Assembly: GCF_028826155.1 (NCBI RefSeq)
Contig: NZ_JAQGPN010000001.1
Location: 2,485,501-2,549,500 of the forward strand
Direction of reading: 5' to 3'
Source of the DNA: Mesorhizobium shangrilense
GTDB taxonomy: Bacteria > Pseudomonadota > Alphaproteobacteria > Rhizobiales > Rhizobiaceae
Length of the DNA: 64,000 bases
A program made the position numbers and the translations under genes. Shown one piece after another: positions 8,252 to 18,138 of the stretch. Position 1 is the stretch's first letter. Each line of letters starts with the position of its first letter. Under the pieces are notes generated by a model. It ran no database searches, was not told where the DNA came from, and saw only the letters and a list, made by a program, of their open reading frames with translations.

Positions 8252-9109
8252 ATGTCGTCGACGCGATTCAACCAAGACAGTCGAGCCGCCGAGCCGCGCC
8301 GCCGCACGGTTGGCGGTGCAGGCTTCGATTTTTCCAATGCGATCGCGGATATCGTCGACGGCGCGCGGCGCCATGAACTGTGGAGCTATCTTGCGTGGAG
8401 CGACACACGCCAGCGCTACGAGCGCTCCATCATCGGTCCGCTTTGGATGACCATCAACATGGGCATCATGGTCGGCGCGCTGGGAGTCCTCTATTCGACC
8501 ATCTTCAAGCAGGACATTTCGACCTACATGCCCTACCTGGCGATCGGCATCGTTCTGTGGGGCCTGATCTCCGCCTTCATCACCGAAGGCTGCATGACCT
8601 TCATTTCCAGCGGGCCGATAATCCGCAATATCCGCGCCCCGCTCAGCATATTCGCGTTCTACACGGTGTGGCGGAACGTGATCGTGTTTTTGCACAACAT
8701 GCTGATCTATGTCCTCGTCGCCATCTTCTTCGGCATCTGGCCGACGCTCGACACGCTCTACATCCTGCCGGCAGCCGTGCTCTATTGCATCAATGCCTTC
8801 TGGGTGTGCCTTCTGCTTGGTCTTCTCTGCGCACGGTTCCGCGACATCCCGCTGCTGGTCACGAGCCTGATGCAGATCCTCTTCTTCTTCACCCCGGTCA
8901 TCTGGACGGCCGACCTTCTGCCGGACCGCGCCTATCTGGTGCACTTCAATCCGTTCTACCATTTCCTCGAGATCGGCCGCCGTCCGCTCCTGGCGCAGCC
9001 CGCCGCCCTCGAGAATTGGCTGGTCGTGCTGGCCTGCACGGTCCTCGGGCTGGCTGTGACGATGGTCTTCTACGCGCGCTATCGCAGCCGCGTCGCTTAT
9101 TGGATCTAG
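8252..9109 (+). CDS. polysaccharide ABC exporter, permease (Wzm-type)
   Basis: 285 aa ABC-2 type membrane protein with about six hydrophobic segments after a ~50-residue cytoplasmic N-terminus. The conserved entry region RYERSIIGPLWMTINMGIMV and the FFFTPVIWTADLLP segment are characteristic of Wzm/KpsM/TagG permeases. It would form the inner-membrane channel for a completed, lipid-linked polysaccharide. It is followed after 4 bases by its ATPase. A Wzm/Wzt pair implies that chains are finished in the cytoplasm, so no Wzx/Wzy pair is needed; none is seen in the window. Confidence 0.9.
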   Translation: MSSTRFNQDSRAAEPRRRTVGGAGFDFSNAIADIVDGARRHELWSYLAWSDTRQRYERSIIGPLWMTINMGIMVGALGVLYSTIFKQDISTYMPYLAIGIVLWGLISAFITEGCMTFISSGPIIRNIRAPLSIFAFYTVWRNVIVFLHNMLIYVLVAIFFGIWPTLDTLYILPAAVLYCINAFWVCLLLGLLCARFRDIPLLVTSLMQILFFFTPVIWTADLLPDRAYLVHFNPFYHFLEIGRRPLLAQPAALENWLVVLACTVLGLAVTMVFYARYRSRVAYWI

Positions 9110-9113
9110 ACCG

Positions 9114-9866
9114 ATGGCGTTCATCAAGCTCGAGTCCGTATCGGTCAGTTTTCCGGTCTACAATTCAAGCGGCCGTTCGATAAAGAACCGCATCGTCTCG
9201 GCTGCCACCGGCGGCCAGATTTCGGCGCGCGAACACGGCGGCATCGTGGTGGAGGCGCTGCGCGACCTGTCGCTTGAGATCGAACACGGCGATCGCGTCG
9301 CGCTCATCGGCCACAACGGGGCGGGCAAGACGACACTGTTGCGACTGCTGGCCGGCATCTACGAACCGCCCGTAGGGACGATTACCGTCGAGGGTCGGGT
9401 GGCGCCGCTCTTCGATCTTGCGCTGGGCCTAAACATGGAGAGCACCGGCTACGAGAACATCCGCCTGCGCGGGCTGGTCCTCGGGCTCTCCAAGAAGGAG
9501 ATCGACGCGCGCATGGAAGGGATCGCCGAGGCCAGCGAACTCGGCCAGTTCCTCGAAATGCCCTTGCGGACCTATTCGGCCGGCATGCTGGCGCGTCTGG
9601 CGTTCGCGGTCTCCATCGCGATCCAATCTGACATCCTGCTGCTTGACGAGGGCATTGGCGCGGGCGACGCCGCCTTCATGGCGAAGGCCAGGCAAAAAAT
9701 CGCGAAATTCGTCGAATCCGCGGGAATCCTGGTTCTCGCATCGCATTCGGACGAGCTGGTGACGACCATGTGCGACAAGGCGCTGCTGCTGGAGCATGGC
9801 CGCATCATCGCCCAGGGCCCGGTCGAGGAAGTGCTTGCTACCTATCGCGCGGGCATGGCGGGGTAG
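9114..9866 (+). CDS. polysaccharide ABC exporter, ATPase (Wzt-type, short form)
   Basis: 250 aa. Walker A is GHNGAGKTT at about residues 67-75, the signature is YSAGM near 153, Walker B is ILLLDEG near 172-178, and the switch His is in ASHSDE. The long leader before the nucleotide-binding domain (SVSFPVYNSSGRSIKN) is typical of Wzt/TagH/KpsT. At 250 aa it lacks the C-terminal carbohydrate-binding domain that long Wzt proteins use to recognise capped chain ends, so export need not be tied to a terminal modification. The stop is 25 bases from the convergent dehydratase gene. Confidence 0.9.
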   Translation: MAFIKLESVSVSFPVYNSSGRSIKNRIVSAATGGQISAREHGGIVVEALRDLSLEIEHGDRVALIGHNGAGKTTLLRLLAGIYEPPVGTITVEGRVAPLFDLALGLNMESTGYENIRLRGLVLGLSKKEIDARMEGIAEASELGQFLEMPLRTYSAGMLARLAFAVSIAIQSDILLLDEGIGAGDAAFMAKARQKIAKFVESAGILVLASHSDELVTTMCDKALLLEHGRIIAQGPVEEVLATYRAGMAG

Positions 9867-9890
9867 GGGCGGTCGGCGGCCAGCTGGACG

Positions 9891-11777
9891 TCACGCCGCC
9901 GGGGTTTGTTTTGCCTGCCCCACCGCGGCAAAGAGAAGGCTCTTCGCCGACGCTTCGTCGCCGCTATCGACGGCCTTCCGCAGGGCCGTGAGGGTGTCGC
10001 AGACCTCGCCGTAGCTCCAGTTGCGGCGCTTGCCGCGCATGATCCTCGGATGCGCCGTGGGCTCGACATAGCTGGCGTCGTAGAACAGCTCCTCGTAGAG
10101 CTTTTCGCCCGGTCGCGAACCGATCACCTTGATTTCGATATCGCCATTCGGATGCGAGGCGTCGCGCAGCGTCAGCCCAGCGAAGCGGATCATGTTCTCG
10201 GCCAGTTCGCGAATGGCGACGGGCTCCCCCATGTCCAGCAGGAAAACGTCACCGTTCTGCGAGAGGCTGGCCGCCTGGATGATCAGTTCCGCCGCCTCGC
10301 GGATCGACATGAAATAGCGGGTCATGCCCTCTTCAGTGAGCGTGACGGGCCCGCCACTGGCGATCTGCTCCTTGAACAGGGGGACGACCGAGCCCTGGGA
10401 TCCGATGACGTTGCCGAAGCGCACCGCGCAGAAGCGGTGCCTGTCGGAGGTCACGCGCGGCCGGTTGGCGAAGCTCCTGACGACGATCTCGGACCAGCGC
10501 TTGGTCGCGCCCATGACGTTCGCCGGGCGAACCGCCTTGTCCGACGAGATCAGGACGAAGTGCTCGACCTTGGCGTCGAAGGCGGCTTCGGCAACCGTCC
10601 AGGTGCCGAAGATGTTGTTGGCGATGCCCGACAGCATGTTCGCCTCGACCATCGGGACGTGCTTGTAGGCGGCGGCATGAAAGACGCTGTCGATCGGATG
10701 GCGCTCGAAGGTGCGCCGCACGATGCCAGCATCGGTGACCGATCCCAACACGGGTACGAGTTCCACGCCCTCCTGGTCCTTCAGGCTTCGCTCGATCTCG
10801 TATAGCGCGAACTCGTCGACATCGAAGAGAATCAGCCGCCTGGGGCCGAGCGTGACGATCTGGCGGCAGAGTTCGGAGCCGATCGATCCGCCGGCGCCGG
10901 TGACCAGCACCGTTTTGTCCTTGACGGGACCGCCAAGGAGGGCAGGGGCAGCAGCGACAGCTGCCCGTCCGAGCAGGTCGCCGAGCTCGATGTCGCGCAC
11001 GCGGGTCGTGAGGTCGCCTTCCCAGCCGGCCGCAATGGTCGGCAGGAAGCTAACCTTGACGTCCAGCTTGGCCGTCTGGCGCAGCATCGCGCCGCGTGCC
11101 GGACTGGCCACGCTGTCGGAGCAGACGATGATCTCCTGAACCTCGAGGTCGGGGATGAGCGAGCCGAGCGCGCTCACCGGATATACGCGGACGCCCGAGA
11201 TGTCGGCGCTCACCAGCGCCTCGTCGTCATCGATGAAGCCGACCACCTTGCTGTGCGGGTCGACGCGAAGCGCCGCGGCAAGCTGCACGCCGGCGCCGCT
11301 CGCCCCATAGATCAGGATGCGCTTGGGCGCCGAAGCCTCGTCAATGGCCTGCTGCAGGAAACGCCGCGCCAGGAACCGGCTGCCGGCAAGCAGGACAGTG
11401 CCCATCACGAAGTAGATGACCGGGATCGAGCGCGGCACGACTCCCATGCCCCGCATCTCGGTCATGAAGACGAAGACCAGCCAGAGCGGAACGGCGATCG
11501 CCATCGCCTTCACGATCGACCACAGCATCGTCTCCGACACGTAGCGGACCACGGCGCGATAGAAACCGAACTGGAAGAGGATGGGAACTGCGACGGCAGG
11601 CGCGACGGCGATCACGACCATCTGGGCAGGTGTGGGGACGAATGGACTCCCGAATCGCAGCGTGTAGCTCAGCCAGAGGGCAAACAGCAGAATCAGGAAA
11701 TCTATGATGGCGAGCAGCGCCCGCTTCTGCCGGCGCGGCCTCTCGATCAACCAACCAACTATAGAGCCCAAGTCCAC
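9891..11777 (-). CDS. membrane-bound nucleotide-sugar 4,6-dehydratase (CapD/PglF/WbpM family)
   Basis: 628 aa, the full length of the large membrane-anchored members. Four hydrophobic segments occupy about residues 15-125, a CoA-binding-like Rossmann region follows, and the SDR domain starts with VTGAGGSIGSE near 291-301. The catalytic region reads SSDKA (Lys at 414) and then MGATK (Met 422, Lys 426). Met where classical SDRs have Tyr is the normal state in this family. It converts UDP-GlcNAc to the 4-keto-6-deoxy sugar at the inner membrane. The aminotransferase and acetyltransferase at 3098-4897 and the sugar transferase upstream complete a PglF-E-D-C-like set. It is transcribed in the same direction as the initiating transferase, 111 bases away. 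Confidence 0.9.
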   Translation of the reverse strand: MDLGSIVGWLIERPRRQKRALLAIIDFLILLFALWLSYTLRFGSPFVPTPAQMVVIAVAPAVAVPILFQFGFYRAVVRYVSETMLWSIVKAMAIAVPLWLVFVFMTEMRGMGVVPRSIPVIYFVMGTVLLAGSRFLARRFLQQAIDEASAPKRILIYGASGAGVQLAAALRVDPHSKVVGFIDDDEALVSADISGVRVYPVSALGSLIPDLEVQEIIVCSDSVASPARGAMLRQTAKLDVKVSFLPTIAAGWEGDLTTRVRDIELGDLLGRAAVAAAPALLGGPVKDKTVLVTGAGGSIGSELCRQIVTLGPRRLILFDVDEFALYEIERSLKDQEGVELVPVLGSVTDAGIVRRTFERHPIDSVFHAAAYKHVPMVEANMLSGIANNIFGTWTVAEAAFDAKVEHFVLISSDKAVRPANVMGATKRWSEIVVRSFANRPRVTSDRHRFCAVRFGNVIGSQGSVVPLFKEQIASGGPVTLTEEGMTRYFMSIREAAELIIQAASLSQNGDVFLLDMGEPVAIRELAENMIRFAGLTLRDASHPNGDIEIKVIGSRPGEKLYEELFYDASYVEPTAHPRIMRGKRRNWSYGEVCDTLTALRKAVDSGDEASAKSLLFAAVGQAKQTPAA

Positions 11778-11888
11778 ACCGCCCTTTGCTGCTCCCCGCC
11801 TCGGTCGGCGCGGCGCCTGGCCGCCGCAATTTTGACGCTAGGTATAACGCAAATCATGGAAAAGCAACGAAATCGCGGCGGACGCTTC

Positions 11889-12452
11889 TCAGTTTCCCAC
11901 GGCGTCGCCCGAGCCACGACCGGCGATCGTCGCGAAGATGATGCACATGTCGCCGACGAATGTCCGCGATTCGACATAACGCTTGTCTACCTCCGCGAGG
12001 CGCTCGGGCGTCGACATGTCGATCCCTGCCAGTTGTGCGCTGCCGGTGATGCCGGGGCGCACTGAAAAGACGCCCGCCGCCCGGCGCGCCTCGATCATTT
12101 CGGTCTGCGCAGGCAGGCAAGGGCGCGGGCCGACAAGGCTCATCTCTCCGCGCAGAACATTCCAGAGCTGCGGCAACTCATCGAACTTGTGCCGGCGAAG
12201 CATCTCGCCGAGCGGCGTGACCCAGGAGGTCGCCACTTCATGCGAGCCGGCGTTCGGAGCTTCCTCGTACATGGTGCGGAACTTGTAGCAGCGGAATATC
12301 CGCTCGCCCCGGCCGACGCGCTCCTGGGCGAAGATGGCATTCCCCGGAGAGGAGCGGCGCACCTTCACCGCGATCCACGCCATGACCGGCGACAGGAAAA
12401 TGAGCGCCGTCAGCGCGGCGACGATATCGAACGCACGTTTCATGGCCGGCAT
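11889..12452 (-). CDS. initiating sugar-phosphate transferase (PglC/WcaJ C-terminal type)
   Basis: About 187 aa from the ATG at 12452 (ATG at 12443 is also possible; the open frame extends to a TTG at 12548 but the extra N-terminus has no family features). KRAFDIVAALTALIFLSPVMAWIAV is the single membrane re-entrant helix, then FRCYKFRTM, FDELPQLWNVLRGEMSLVGPRP and RPGITGSAQ are hallmarks of bacterial sugar transferases. The compact size without extra membrane segments matches PglC-like monotopic phosphoglycosyl transferases. It moves a sugar-1-phosphate to undecaprenyl phosphate. In the minus strand it lies between the oligopeptide ABC operon and the CapD-like gene; metabolically it belongs with the latter. 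Confidence 0.88.
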   Translation of the reverse strand: MPAMKRAFDIVAALTALIFLSPVMAWIAVKVRRSSPGNAIFAQERVGRGERIFRCYKFRTMYEEAPNAGSHEVATSWVTPLGEMLRRHKFDELPQLWNVLRGEMSLVGPRPCLPAQTEMIEARRAAGVFSVRPGITGSAQLAGIDMSTPERLAEVDKRYVESRTFVGDMCIIFATIAGRGSGDAVGN

Positions 12453-12555
12453 ACGCACTGCGTTCCCGCCGAGGTGGGCCTGAGTCTGGTCTTTGGAGGC
12501 AATCGTTTCATCGGCGCTCTGGATTGCCGAGCCCGATGTTCGTGTCAACTGGGAC

Positions 12556-14178
<1,623 letters not shown>

Positions 14179-14179
14179 G

Positions 14180-15310
14180 TCAGCGATCCTTGGGGTCGAG
14201 AGCGTCGCGCAGGCCGTCGCCGACGAAGTTCAGCGCGAACAGTGTGGAGACGAGGAAGAAGGCCGGGAAGAGCAGCAGCCAGTTTGCCGTGCCGATGTTC
14301 TTGGCCCCGGTCGAAATCAGCACGCCCCAACTCGTCATCGGCTCCTGCACGCCGAGACCGAGGAAGGACAGGAAGCTTTCCAGTATGATCACCTGTGGCA
14401 CCAGCAGCGTCATGTAGATGACCACCGGGCCGAGAAGATTGGGGACTATGTGGCGCAAGAGGATGCCGCGCGAGGACACGCCGAGCGCCTCGGCCGCCTG
14501 CACATACTCCTGGCGTCTGATGGAAAGCGCCTGGCCGCGCACGATGCGCGACATGTCGAGCCAGAGCACGGCCCCCACGGCCAGGAACATAAGGACGAAG
14601 TTCCGTCCGAAGAAAACCACCAGCATGATGACGAAGAAGATGAAGGGCAGAGAATAGAGCACGTCGACGATGCGCATCATCACTTCGTCCGTCTTGCCGC
14701 CGATGAAACCCGCGGTGGCGCCATAGAGCACCCCGATGACCACGGCGACCACACCGGCCAGCAGGCCGATGGAAAGCGAGATGCGCCCCGCCATCAAAGT
14801 CCGCGACAGCTGGTCTCGACCCGTGTTGTCCGTGCCGAAGAAGAAATACTGCTGCTTGATGCCCGCGCTGAAGGTCATCTGCAGGCCATCGTTCGTCCTG
14901 TCCTCGACTTTGGCGTCGTCGAACGTGTCGGATCGGTCGATATAGCGCGTGTTGCGCTCGTCGATCTTCTTGGACGACGTCACGGTGAAGAGCACCCGCT
15001 CGCCCTCCTGCCGCCAGTCCTTGAGATCCACGCGCATGCGCTTGATCACGTCGCCGAGGGCCGTCTCGATCATCTCGGGCTTCGGATAAGCCGAAAGGCT
15101 GGGCGGCGTGCGCACGTAGTCCGCGTAGATCGTGGTGTACTGGTGCGGCACGAACCACGGACCCACCACGCAAACGATCGCCATCAGGATCAGGTAGACG
15201 AGGCTGACCATCGCGGCTTTGTTGGATTTGAGCCGCAGCCATGCGTCGCCCCAGAAGGATCGCCCGGCGACGGGCGTTTCGGCGGGACCGGAAAGGGTGG
15301 CGTCAGTCAT
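14180..15310 (-). CDS. oligopeptide ABC importer permease (OppC type)
   Basis: 376 aa, starting at the ATG at 15310, which overlaps the oppB stop by 8 bases. The N-terminal transmembrane segment (KAAMVSLVYLILMAIVCVVG) is followed by a soluble insertion of about 110 residues with many charged residues before the core of five membrane segments. The permease EAA loop reads EALGVSSRGILLRHIVPNL. The insertion makes it longer than dipeptide DppC proteins (~280-300 aa) and is seen in YejE/OppC-like permeases, a family that often pairs with fused double ATPases. The permease forms half of the inner-membrane channel. Confidence 0.92.
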   Translation of the reverse strand: MTDATLSGPAETPVAGRSFWGDAWLRLKSNKAAMVSLVYLILMAIVCVVGPWFVPHQYTTIYADYVRTPPSLSAYPKPEMIETALGDVIKRMRVDLKDWRQEGERVLFTVTSSKKIDERNTRYIDRSDTFDDAKVEDRTNDGLQMTFSAGIKQQYFFFGTDNTGRDQLSRTLMAGRISLSIGLLAGVVAVVIGVLYGATAGFIGGKTDEVMMRIVDVLYSLPFIFFVIMLVVFFGRNFVLMFLAVGAVLWLDMSRIVRGQALSIRRQEYVQAAEALGVSSRGILLRHIVPNLLGPVVIYMTLLVPQVIILESFLSFLGLGVQEPMTSWGVLISTGAKNIGTANWLLLFPAFFLVSTLFALNFVGDGLRDALDPKDR

Positions 15311-16226
15311 AGCGCACCCTCGGGTCGACGACGGCATAAAGAATGTCCACGATCAGATTGAAGACGATGGTGAAAATGGCGATGACCACCACCGTGCCCA
15401 TGACCAGCGTGTAGTCGCGGTTCAGCGCAGCATCGACGAAATAGCGACCAACGCCCGGAATGGCGAAGATCGTCTCGACGATGATGGAGCCGGTCAGCAG
15501 GGCGGCCGCGGCCGGTCCGGCATAGGAGACGATGGGCAGCACTGCACCACGCAACGCGTGCTTGATGACGACGGACCATTTCGACAGGCCCATAGCGCGC
15601 GCCGTCCGAATGTGGTGAGACCGAAGCGATTCGATCATCGAGCCGCGCATCAGGCGGGCAACAATGGCGATCTGGGGCAGGGCAAGCGTGAGCACCGGCC
15701 CGATCTTGTTCAGCAGCGCGCCTTCTCCCCATCCACCGACGGGGATGAGCTTCCACGACAGCGCGAAGACGAGCTGGATGACCGGCGCGATCACGAACGT
15801 GGGGATCGTGCTGCCGGCAGTTGCCGTGGCGATGACCGCATAGTCGGCCGCGCGGTTCTGGTTGAGGGCTGCGACGATGCCGAGCACGCCGCCGACGATG
15901 AGCGCCAGGATCAGCGCTGACGCGCCGAGCTGGATCGAGATCGGGAGCCCGTTGGCGAAGAGTTCGCCCACCGTGAAATCCGGCAAATTGTAGCTCGGGC
16001 CAAAGTTCCCGTGCAGCAAATTATTGAGATAGTTTAGATATTGCTGCCACAAAGGCTTATCGAGCCCGAATTGGGCTTCGAGGTTCGCCTTGATTTCGGG
16101 GCTTAGGCCGCGTTCCTGATTGAACGGTCCGCCGGGCGCGACCCTTATAAGAAAGAACGCAAGCGTAACGATCACGAAAAGCGTCGGAATGGCGGTCAAG
16201 AGCCGCCGGAGTACGTAGACGAGCAT
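15303..16226 (-). CDS. oligopeptide ABC importer permease (OppB type)
   Basis: 307 aa, the normal OppB/DppB length, with six predicted membrane segments. The N-terminal MLVYVLRRLLTAIPTLFVIV and the loop RTARAMGLSKWSVVIKHALR (EAA motif) are diagnostic, and the end VDILYAVVDPRVRYD is the standard C-terminus. It pairs with OppC, overlapping its start. A GC-rich 12-bp hairpin lies between this gene and the binding-protein gene, so transcription or mRNA decay probably sets the ratio between the two. Confidence 0.93.
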   Translation of the reverse strand: MLVYVLRRLLTAIPTLFVIVTLAFFLIRVAPGGPFNQERGLSPEIKANLEAQFGLDKPLWQQYLNYLNNLLHGNFGPSYNLPDFTVGELFANGLPISIQLGASALILALIVGGVLGIVAALNQNRAADYAVIATATAGSTIPTFVIAPVIQLVFALSWKLIPVGGWGEGALLNKIGPVLTLALPQIAIVARLMRGSMIESLRSHHIRTARAMGLSKWSVVIKHALRGAVLPIVSYAGPAAAALLTGSIIVETIFAIPGVGRYFVDAALNRDYTLVMGTVVVIAIFTIVFNLIVDILYAVVDPRVRYD

Positions 16227-16250
16227 AGCATCCCCGCCTTTGAGAGGGAT

Positions 16251-16280
16251 GCCGCCGCCCCGGCGGACCGGGGCGGCGGC
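16251..16280 (-). promoter_or_regulatory. intercistronic GC-rich hairpin between oppA and oppB
   Basis: The left arm at 16251-16262 and the right arm at 16269-16280 are perfectly complementary over 12 bp, all G/C, with a 6-base loop. No run of T follows, so it does not look like a classical intrinsic terminator. Its place just after the binding-protein stop fits a 3' mRNA-stabilising or attenuating stem that raises binding-protein output over the permeases, as known for several ABC operons; the role here is inferred. Confidence 0.7.
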
Positions 16281-16287
16281 GCGAAAG

Positions 16288-17886
16288 CTATTCCGTCTTC
16301 GAGATGAAGCGGCTCGGATGGACGTCCATCACGTTCGGCTCGTAGCCAGCCAGCTTCGGCGAAACCAGGTTCTTGTAGCTGTAGTAGAGCAGCGGAATCT
16401 GGCCGACCTCGTCGATCAGCACGCGCTCGGCTTCCGACAGAAGCTTCAGCCGCTCTTCAGGCTTGCCGCCAGCCGCCGCGGCCTTGTCCATCAATTCCTC
16501 GTATTTCGGGCTGTTGTAGTTCGCGTAGTTGTTGCCGCTCGCCTTGCGCGAGATGCCGAGGAAGCTTTCGGGATCCTTGTAGTCCGCGATCCAGCCGGCG
16601 CGGGCGACGTCGAAGTCGCCCTTCTGCTCGAGATGGCCGTAGTGGGTCTTGGTGTCGGTGTTGAGCAACGACACCTCGATCCCGAGCGGCTTCAGCTGCT
16701 CCTGGATCGCGACCGCCGTGTTCTTGTGGTTCTCCGACGTGTTGTAGCGGATTTCCATCTTCAGCGGCTTGTCCGGGCCGTAGCCGAGTTTCTCGAGGAT
16801 GGCCTTGGCCTTGTCCTCGCGATCGATCTGCGATTCGTCGGCGAAAGTCGCGAGCGCGGAAGTGTAGCCCTCGATGCCCGGAGGCACCATGGAATAGCCC
16901 GGGATCATCGAGTTCTGCCAGACCTTCTCGGCCAGGAAGTCGCGGTCGATCGCCATGGAGATGGCGTTGCGCAGCTCGGGGTTGTCCCACGGCGCCTTGT
17001 CCGTCTTGATCGCGTAGTAGTAGACGCCGAGATACGGGCCGAACTTGAGCTGGTCGCCGAATTTCGCCTTGAGGTCAGCCATCTGCTCGGTCGGGATGTC
17101 GTCGTTGTAGTCGATCTCGCCTGCTTCGAAGCGCTTGATGGCGGTCGAGCGATCCTCGGTCGGGAAGTAGTTGACGGTGTCGAGCTTGACGTCGGCGACG
17201 CCGTGGAACTGGTCGTTCTTGACCAGCTTGATGTGGTCGTTCGGAATGAACTCGGCGAGCTTGAACGCGCCGTTGGAAACCAGGTTGCCCGCCTTGATCC
17301 AGTCGTCGCCCAGCTTCTCGATTGCCGCCTTGTTGACCGGATAGGTCGACTGGTGCGTCAGCATCTCGAGGAAGTAGGGGGTCGGCGACTTCAGCGTCAC
17401 CTCAAAGGTAGTCGGATCGACGGCGCGAACCGCCAGTTCCTCCGGCTTCATCTTGCCGGTGTTCACTTCCTCGGCGTTCTTCACGACATAGAGCATCGAG
17501 GCGTATTCGGCGCCCGTCGCCGGGTCTTCCAGGCGGCGGAAGGAATAGACGAAGTCGTCGGCCGTGACCGGCGAGCCATCCGACCATTTGCCGTCGGCGC
17601 GCAGCTTGAACGTGTAGACCAAACCGTCATCGGAGACGGTCCAGCTCTCGGCGGCGCCCGGGATCATCTCGGCCTTCTGGTCCTGCATCACAAGACCTTC
17701 ATAAAGGTCGCGCAGGATGTTCGCCTCGTAGACCGTCGACGTCTTGTGCGGATCAAGCGACTCGGGGTCGGCCGAGTTGCCTCGGTTGAAGACCATCTCC
17801 GCATAGGCGGGGGCGGCCATGTAGACCCCGCCGACAGTCATGATGCTCGCGGCGAACACGGTCGCGCGAAACAGATTTTTCAGCAT
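16288..17886 (-). CDS. oligopeptide ABC importer, periplasmic substrate-binding protein (OppA type)
   Basis: 532 aa. The N-terminus MLKNLFRATVFAASIMTVGGVYMAAPAYAE is a Sec signal peptide with an AxA cleavage site. The mature part has the SBP family 5 features: PESLDPHKTSTVYEANILRD, LRADGKWSDGSPVTADDFVY, and later PELRNAISMAIDRD. The length and layout match OppA-like oligopeptide binders rather than small dipeptide binders. A clear Shine-Dalgarno sequence (GGGAGAG) lies upstream. It is first in the importer operon, followed by a hairpin and oppB. Peptide length preference cannot be read. Confidence 0.93.
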   Translation of the reverse strand: MLKNLFRATVFAASIMTVGGVYMAAPAYAEMVFNRGNSADPESLDPHKTSTVYEANILRDLYEGLVMQDQKAEMIPGAAESWTVSDDGLVYTFKLRADGKWSDGSPVTADDFVYSFRRLEDPATGAEYASMLYVVKNAEEVNTGKMKPEELAVRAVDPTTFEVTLKSPTPYFLEMLTHQSTYPVNKAAIEKLGDDWIKAGNLVSNGAFKLAEFIPNDHIKLVKNDQFHGVADVKLDTVNYFPTEDRSTAIKRFEAGEIDYNDDIPTEQMADLKAKFGDQLKFGPYLGVYYYAIKTDKAPWDNPELRNAISMAIDRDFLAEKVWQNSMIPGYSMVPPGIEGYTSALATFADESQIDREDKAKAILEKLGYGPDKPLKMEIRYNTSENHKNTAVAIQEQLKPLGIEVSLLNTDTKTHYGHLEQKGDFDVARAGWIADYKDPESFLGISRKASGNNYANYNSPKYEELMDKAAAAGGKPEERLKLLSEAERVLIDEVGQIPLLYYSYKNLVSPKLAGYEPNVMDVHPSRFISKTE

Positions 17887-18008
17887 TTCAACTCTCTCCC
17901 TGTTGGGCCCGAAACGCCGTCCAGCACAGGGCAGGCGCGGCTCGGGCGCTTCAGCAAGAACCAGGTTCCTACTGCTTCGGCCGTTCCCTCATGGCCGAGA
18001 TGAGCGCG

Positions 18009-18036
18009 ACACTAGCAGCTAGCGCTCCATTTTCAA
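18009..18036 (-). promoter_or_regulatory. candidate promoter for the oppA operon
   Basis: On the minus strand TTGAAA (18036-18031) and TAGTGT (18014-18009) are separated by 16 bases, about 120 bases upstream of the oppA start. They resemble -35 and -10 boxes. This is by eye only, and alphaproteobacterial promoters match the consensus poorly, so the call is weak. Confidence 0.25.
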
Positions 18037-18138
18037 CACGGAACGCCGAACAGCTATTTCAAACTAACGTAGGGTCTGCGCAAGAAAACACATTCCCCTA
18101 CGGAAGGCTGGCGAGAACGGAGTTTGCGCGTCTGGCCG

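Noticed and set aside
12453..12548. A TTG-initiated N-terminal extension of the initiating sugar transferase.
   Set aside because: The extra residues are hydrophilic and not part of the family; the ATG at 12452 or 12443 lies directly before the conserved membrane helix.
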